Assembly (NCBI RefSeq): GCF_905404315.1
Contig: NC_066273.1
Span: forward strand, 310,001 to 374,000
Direction: 5' to 3'
DNA from: Leptidea sinapis
Taxonomy: Eukaryota; Arthropoda; Insecta; Lepidoptera; Pieridae
Length of the DNA: 64,000 bases
Notes under the pieces: generated by a model
Database searches by the model: none
What the model was told of the DNA's origin: nothing
Seen by the model: the letters and a program-made list of their open reading frames with translations, nothing else
Translations under genes and position numbers: made by a program
Shown: positions 58,886 through 64,000 of the stretch, piece by piece
How the letters are laid out: each line of letters begins with the position of its first letter
Position numbering within the stretch: the stretch's first letter is position 1

Positions 58886-59904
58886 TTTAATAGTTTTTCT
58901 TTCTATAAAATAACTCATTGTTATAAGGTTGGCCGTAAAGCTAAAGAAAACATTTTATTCAACTTCGACAATTGACGCTAATACGAAAACAATCGATTTA
59001 TAATTTTCTATCGTTTTAATATTATAAAAATGATATTTTCACATATTAAACAAGGCAGTGTATCGAAAATGTAAATATATCCATCTTTATATAAGAAAAA
59101 TATAATGTCTTTAAAGAGCTTTTTTCGAAGATGTCGTAACGAAAATACAAGAAGGAATGTTGAAATTCTAGAATCCCTTCAAAAGCATTTAAATCAACAA
59201 TGACCCAGAGAAATGTTACCTGAAGGCTAACAATAGAATGTTTCAAATTATTTCGAGTAAGAGCTCCCACAACAATAACTTGTCTCAAACAGTCACACCC
59301 TACCCTGAAATGTTTATAAATGATCTAACAGTTTCATATGTGGTCATAATACTTTAATATAAACTACTTACTGCTATTTTACGTGTTTTTATTTCATAGT
59401 TAAGTATAATTTGAGACTTTATTAACATTAATAGTAAGTTTATGTGTAACACACGTTTGGACAAATACAGCTTGTATTTCACAGAAAAGTTGCTAGAGAC
59501 TAGACTGATGTGGAGCGGCCATGACATGACGTATCGGGAAGTTCCCATACCAAGTGAGTACTTAATATTAACACCGGAACAAGAGGACGAGAAGACCCCG
59601 ATTATAGGGCAATCATAAACAAAGATCTGCCAACACCCCAAATAGATCCGCAGACGACGCAGGATAGAATGTCTAGGCAAAGAGTTTTAAGTATTCATAA
59701 AATTGTTGAATTTATTCACATACCTATTTTAAAATGTTACATACTCGCAGCGTTGTTAACGAGTCACTCATGACTCGTTAACAACAGTGTGTTTTAATTG
59801 AAGTGACTAAACGTATAAGAATGTATGTAATATAGATATTCGACTCCCACTTTCTAAGCGTGGCAACATATGACGCCAAGCTTCATAATGACAAATACTA
59901 TCTT
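58886..59904. other. No gene seen
   Basis: AT-rich with no recognised exon. A perfect short palindrome (gagtcactcatgactcgttaac region, 59750-59785) could form a hairpin. Confidence 0.5.
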
Positions 59905-60840
59905 TTTTTTTTTTATAGAATAGGAAGAAAAACGAGCGTACGGGTCACCTGGTGTTAAGTGATCACCGCCGCCCACACTCTCCTGCAACACCAGAGGAAT
60001 TGCAAGAGCGTTGCCGGCCTTTAAGGTGTACGCGCTTTTCTTGAAGGTGCCCATGTCGTATCGTCCCGGAAACACCGCATAAGGAAGCTCATTCCACAGC
60101 TTCGTGGTACGAGGAAGAAAGCTCCTTGAAAACCGCACTGTGGAGGACCGCCACACATCCAGATGGTGGGGATGATATCGTAACTTGTGGCGTGTCGTGC
60201 GAAGGTGAAATTCGGCGGCAGGAATCAGGTTGAACAGCTCTTCGGAACACTCCCCGTGATAAATGCGGTAGAAGACACACAATGAAGCGACGTCTCTACG
60301 CAACGCCAAGTGATCCAGCCGTTCACAGAGTACTGGGTCCCCGACAATTCGAGCTGCTCTGCGTTGCACGCGGTCAAATGGATCGAGCTGATACTGGGGT
60401 GCGCCAGACCAGAGATGACAGCAATACTCCATGTGAGGCCGGACCTGCGCTTTGTAGAGCGCTAGAATGTGGGCCGGCTTGAAGTATTGCCGTGCTCTAT
60501 TTATGACGCCCAGTTTCTTTGAAGCCAGTTTGGCTTTGCCCTCCAGATGGCCATGGAATTGGCAATTGCTCGAGATTTCGAGACCCAGTATTCCGATACT
60601 AGGCGAGGCTTTAAGGGAAGTGTTCTCGAAGAGCGGTGATACGGCAAATGGGGTTTTTTTAGAGGTAAACGCGCAAACTTGAGTCTTCTGGGGGTTAAAT
60701 TGGATAAGGTTCAACTTAACCCATTCCGCGACCTTCTCGAGAGAGGACTCGATAGAAGACACAAGTTTCTCCCGGCACTGGTCGTCGTTTTCCCGAGAGA
60801 GACCTGCATGGCCCGTGTATACGGCATCACCAGTGCTGAC
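59905..60840 (-). mobile_element. LINE family A, longest uninterrupted copy
   Basis: The minus-strand frame from 60912 to 59857 covers 352 codons. The LINE part begins at STGDAVYTGHAGLSRENDDQ, just after RT motif C. It carries KLNLIQFNPQKTQVCAFTSK, GILGLEISSNCQFHGHLEGK, KAQVRPHMEYCCHLWSGAPQ, RRAARIVGDPVLCERLDHLA and RTTKLWNELPYAVFPGRYDM, ending in an A-tract at 59906. This is the best reference for the other copies. It is inserted in a TIR element whose right end follows. Confidence 0.88.
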
Positions 60841-60975
60841 TATCTCGACTCCTGTCAACCTCATTCCCCGTGAAAACGTGCTTATGTCATGAAAAATGTA
60901 AATTTTAGGCAAACTCTAATGTAAAAATACAGATACTACACGCGTTTTAATCCTTTAAAAAGTGTTTTTTTTCAT
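60841..60975. mobile_element. Right end of TIR element (19799-20523 family)
   Basis: gtgaaaacgtg, ctaatgtaaaaa and acacgcgttttaatccttta match the right side of the first copy. Left of the inserted LINE, cttcataatgacaa.tactat (59880-59905) matches 20077-20112. The middle of this copy is therefore missing or replaced. Confidence 0.65.
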
Positions 60976-61989
60976 TAGGATTTATTCTGTTATCTTAGAG
61001 TCGAAAGGATTGTGTTATGTAAATTTATATGTTGCCAACTGTTTACTTCTCTTTTATGCATTATGACTGATGAGGCACTCGGGTTTGTAATATATGGCGA
61101 TCGTATGTTATAAAGAAAATAACAACAACATAAAGGTAATCATTTACGTCACGTTTCACTCACTTATGGCGGAATTAAGAAGCCGAAAAGCGGACGAACC
61201 TGTTGGTGCTTGCGCTTATGTAACGAGATGGATGCGCGGTGCGGTGATGTCCACACTTAATTGATTTATGGGAAAAAATTGTTCAAAATTCAACAAATTA
61301 AAAGAATTTAAAATTACATCACAATAAATTTAAATTGGCCATTAGCCATAGGGCGCGGTCGATCCATTTCCAATATGTGTGATCAAATTAGAATTATCTG
61401 TTGTTTTATTTTATCATTAATTAAACTATTTTTTTTTATCAAAATTAATAGGCATTCACAGTACTAGGTTGGACTTTTTCATTATTTTATTATATAATAT
61501 TATGTTGTGATAAATATTTATAATTTATTACTCAGCACCGCGACGTGAAGCGTCAAACAGGAGCTACTGAAAATCAGTGCTGTGACCAATTGTCACAGGT
61601 AACATCCCTTTTAACACACACCTGCTTGACCACCTTGGGAAATATATTTATTTATTGTAAAATATTTTCTAGGTTAGTTTTAATTATAATATTTCTATTT
61701 TTTTCTTATTTTTGTAGCAGCGTAATGTTTCTTGTGTGTGTCAAATAAAAGATATTATTATAAATTTATAATGTTTTATTAATCATACAAATGATCTAGT
61801 TGATTATAATATTTAATATTGGAACAAAACTTACCAATCTGTCTAAAACCGAATTAATTGTATTGAACTGAAGTTGAGCAAGCTGTTGCCATGTTTGCTT
61901 CAGTATTGAGTCGTTATTACAATCAAGACATTTCAATTTAATTCAAATATTTTCTCAAGTTATCTTTGTTTATAATTGCAATCATGAAT
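60976..61989. other. No gene seen; unclassified repeat
   Basis: 61531-61770 looks like a transposon 3' end (gctactgaaaatcagtgctg, tgaccaattgtcacaggtaa, ending aataaaaga). Nothing else recognised. Confidence 0.45.
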
Positions 61990-62230
61990 GAAGTGATTTA
62001 TCCTGACCCCTATACTCTAACCCCAGTGGTGAGTGACCCTGCCTACTGAGCTAGAGGTCCCGGGTTCGAATCCCGGTAGATGCAAAAATTTATATGATGA
62101 ATATGAATGTTTGTTTCCGAGTCATTGATATTTATAAGTATTTATGTATGTATATTGTATTAAATATATTGTTATCTTGTGCCTGTAGTACAGGCGATGC
62201 ATAGTTTGGGGCACAAAAGGTAGTGTTACA
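61990..62230 (+). repeat. tRNA-derived SINE
   Basis: The head has cctactgagctagaggtccc and gggttcgaatcccggta, a good B box. The tail has ttgttatcttgtgcctgtag and gatgcatagtttggggcac. Copies in reverse: 35715-35952 and 2080-2190. Confidence 0.7.
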
Positions 62231-64000
62231 AAATTTGAAAGAGTGTCAAGATGCCACCAGTTGCCGTAATTAAAAAGCTATTGTTCTTAGGTAGTGCGAT
62301 ATCTAGTTGGAGCGCAGCGGAGACCAATCCTTAATCTACGGGTATTTGATATACGTTCGGTTATAAAATTGGAAGTGTATATACTTAATAAAATATTATA
62401 TATACAGTAATATTCCGTTGTATGTTGAATTTTATTTTAAATGAAGACCAAGTAGTATCAAATTTCTGTCACGTAAACATGAAATATTTAACTACTTAAA
62501 ATTAAGTATTCCACCCATTATATAATATTATGACTTTGCAAGACTTCCTTTATTCTGTAAATGATTATGCAAATTATTTCAATTCGTGTGTCGCATGTCT
62601 CAGGGGTAAATTCAATGTTCTATCGACACAATTGAATGTGGGTCACATTAATCCACTTTATGTCATTTTACTACAGACATAATAATCAAGAAGGTTGAAA
62701 TTTGCTTGAACATACGCATCCTATGTAACTGTTATAATTTTATTAGAGACTTACAGTCCACCAAATGTCATACAATCTTTTTGTTGCAAATAAAAACTGT
62801 TTTCATGATTTTAAAAGAATTATCAGCAAAGTGAGTCATGTGGGTCAATAACGTGACCATTTATTTTGCCAGTGGGACATTTGCAGAATTAAATAATAAA
62901 AAAAAAACATTTTAGTGTTTTACAACTTTTTTATTACAGAAGGTACAATAATAAAATATAATCAAAGCACTAAACACAAAATAGTTATTTAGGCATGCAC
63001 GGCCCCGTAGTGGCGTTACTTCTAAGTCTTTCTTTCTAAATTTTTTTCACAATACCGGGTTAAAATGACAGATTGCCAGAAAGCAGGACTGTCCGGCTCA
63101 AAACGGGAAGTATGGTCATATTAGTAATGAATCAATTCTGTCCATGGTATATAATCCGATGTCTATACATTAAATTATAGGTGTATTTTACACAAAGTTG
63201 GAACTGTGGCTTTTTAAGGGTCCCGTACTCCAAGGGAAACCATTGGGAACCTCGTCACTAAGACTCCACTGTCCGTCTGTCTGTCTGTCAGCGAACTGTA
63301 TAATAAATAATCAAAGGTGTCCGTTTGGCTGCGCACTCGGATGCGTTATGACTTTGGTGTCTAGGTGCTCTCAGAAATTGAATTCATTGATTGTGTTGGG
63401 ATGCTTTGTGAACATCATCATCATAATTCCCTAAAGAAAACTCAACAACAAAAAATAAATAGATTGTAGACAGTAATTATTTAGATTATTATGTTTGTCA
63501 CAAGTTTTGTATTAAGTTTATCAACAAATCACCACTAATGTATCTTAGATAGCATTAACATTTAGGGCTGTTGATTGATGTCCAACTTAACATAATAATT
63601 TATTCATTTACGACGAAATCAGTTAACTTGAGTGGTGTCCTACTGAAACACGAATGTTTGTGAGTAAAATAGTTCAATAAATATAAATAAAGGTAGGTAC
63701 TACAAATTGATCATTGTGGGATATAGTTGTTCCATCTTAAATTTCTTTTCAATTTATTGCAGGCCAGTTTTCTTCAGGCTATCGAGCTTTAAGTCGTATA
63801 ATGACGTCTTAAGGTGTTGTGATATCAACACTCCAAAAGTCTAATTAAAACTCGTAATGTAAAGTTACATCTGCTTTATTTTATTATTTGTTCTCCTGTA
63901 AAACTATATGTTTTCAATTCATTAACTTTAAATTAAATTAAATGTATTGATCAATGGATCAGCCTAGCTACCTAACGCGGCAATGTTACCAGTATTCTTG
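62231..64000. other. No gene seen
   Basis: Near 63195-63330 taagggtcccgtactccaag, actaagactccactgtccgt and (ctgt)n mark a common lepidopteran-type repeat. The rest is AT-rich with no recognisable exon. Confidence 0.5.

Noticed and set aside
61830..61960. Minus-strand exon-like segment reading SILKQTWQQLAQLQFN before a gtaagt donor, considered as the missing 5' exon of the minus Gr
   Set aside because: There is no convincing acceptor or start, no resemblance to Gr N-termini, and it lies 14 kb away. It could be an exon of another gene, but nothing supports that yet.
62040..62085. Possible tRNA gene (gggttcgaatcccggta)
   Set aside because: Only the T-arm half is tRNA-like, and the same block occurs with a common tail at 35715-35952.

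Overview
The window is AT-rich, intron-rich insect nuclear DNA, almost certainly from a moth or butterfly. The evidence is two multi-exon genes of the insect sugar-type gustatory receptor (Gr) family and a transposon load typical of Lepidoptera: Jockey and CR1-like LINEs, a Dong/R4-like LINE next to a TAA microsatellite, a Penelope-like element, Ty3/gypsy remnants, mariner, tRNA-derived SINEs and many terminal-inverted-repeat (TIR) elements. There is no bacterial or plasmid gene, rRNA or CRISPR array. Most long reading frames belong to retrotransposons. The host genes consist of short exons, which I found by reading between splice signals.

Host genes. A plus-strand sugar-type Gr has seven exons between 1182 and 11861. 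They give the last ~265 residues through to the stop; its 5' exons lie outside the window. A minus-strand paralogue has eight exons from 47480 down to 39466. They give 388 residues through to the stop, with only the most 5' exon(s) not found. The genes are tail to tail, about 27.6 kb apart. Exon phases match at every junction and all exons are open. The two copies differ in intron positions, and the plus copy has an extra 54-nt, frame-preserving exon.

Layout. 1-1105: 3' ends of a Jockey-type LINE (family A). 1182-11861: plus-strand Gr, its introns holding a gutted Ty3/gypsy element (7300-9260), SINE-like sequence and short repeats. 11936-14070: repeats, a CR1-like fragment (family B) and an inverted family A copy. 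14076-15210: a 1-kb perfect (TAA)n tract running into a ~4-kb Dong/R4-like LINE (15211-19260). 19799-20523: TIR element. 22395-27460: three family B copies, one split by a family A insertion with a clean target-site duplication. 28436-31950: a third LINE (family C), almost complete but with several breaks. 31960-39465: repeats, LINE ends and TIR elements. 39466-47480: minus-strand Gr with repeats in its introns. 47640-54540: a Penelope-like element with a GIY-YIG nuclease domain, split by a nearly intact 5.7-kb Jockey element with an 11-bp duplication. 54890-56084: dead mariner with TIRs. 57150-58885: LINE RT. 59905-60975: family A copy inside another TIR element. 61000-64000: SINE and unclassified repeat, no gene seen.

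The two Grs would act as ligand-gated channel subunits in taste or gut neurons. Everything else is mobile DNA that has expanded the introns and flanks. LINE clade names, and family names in general, rest on motif reading rather than database search.
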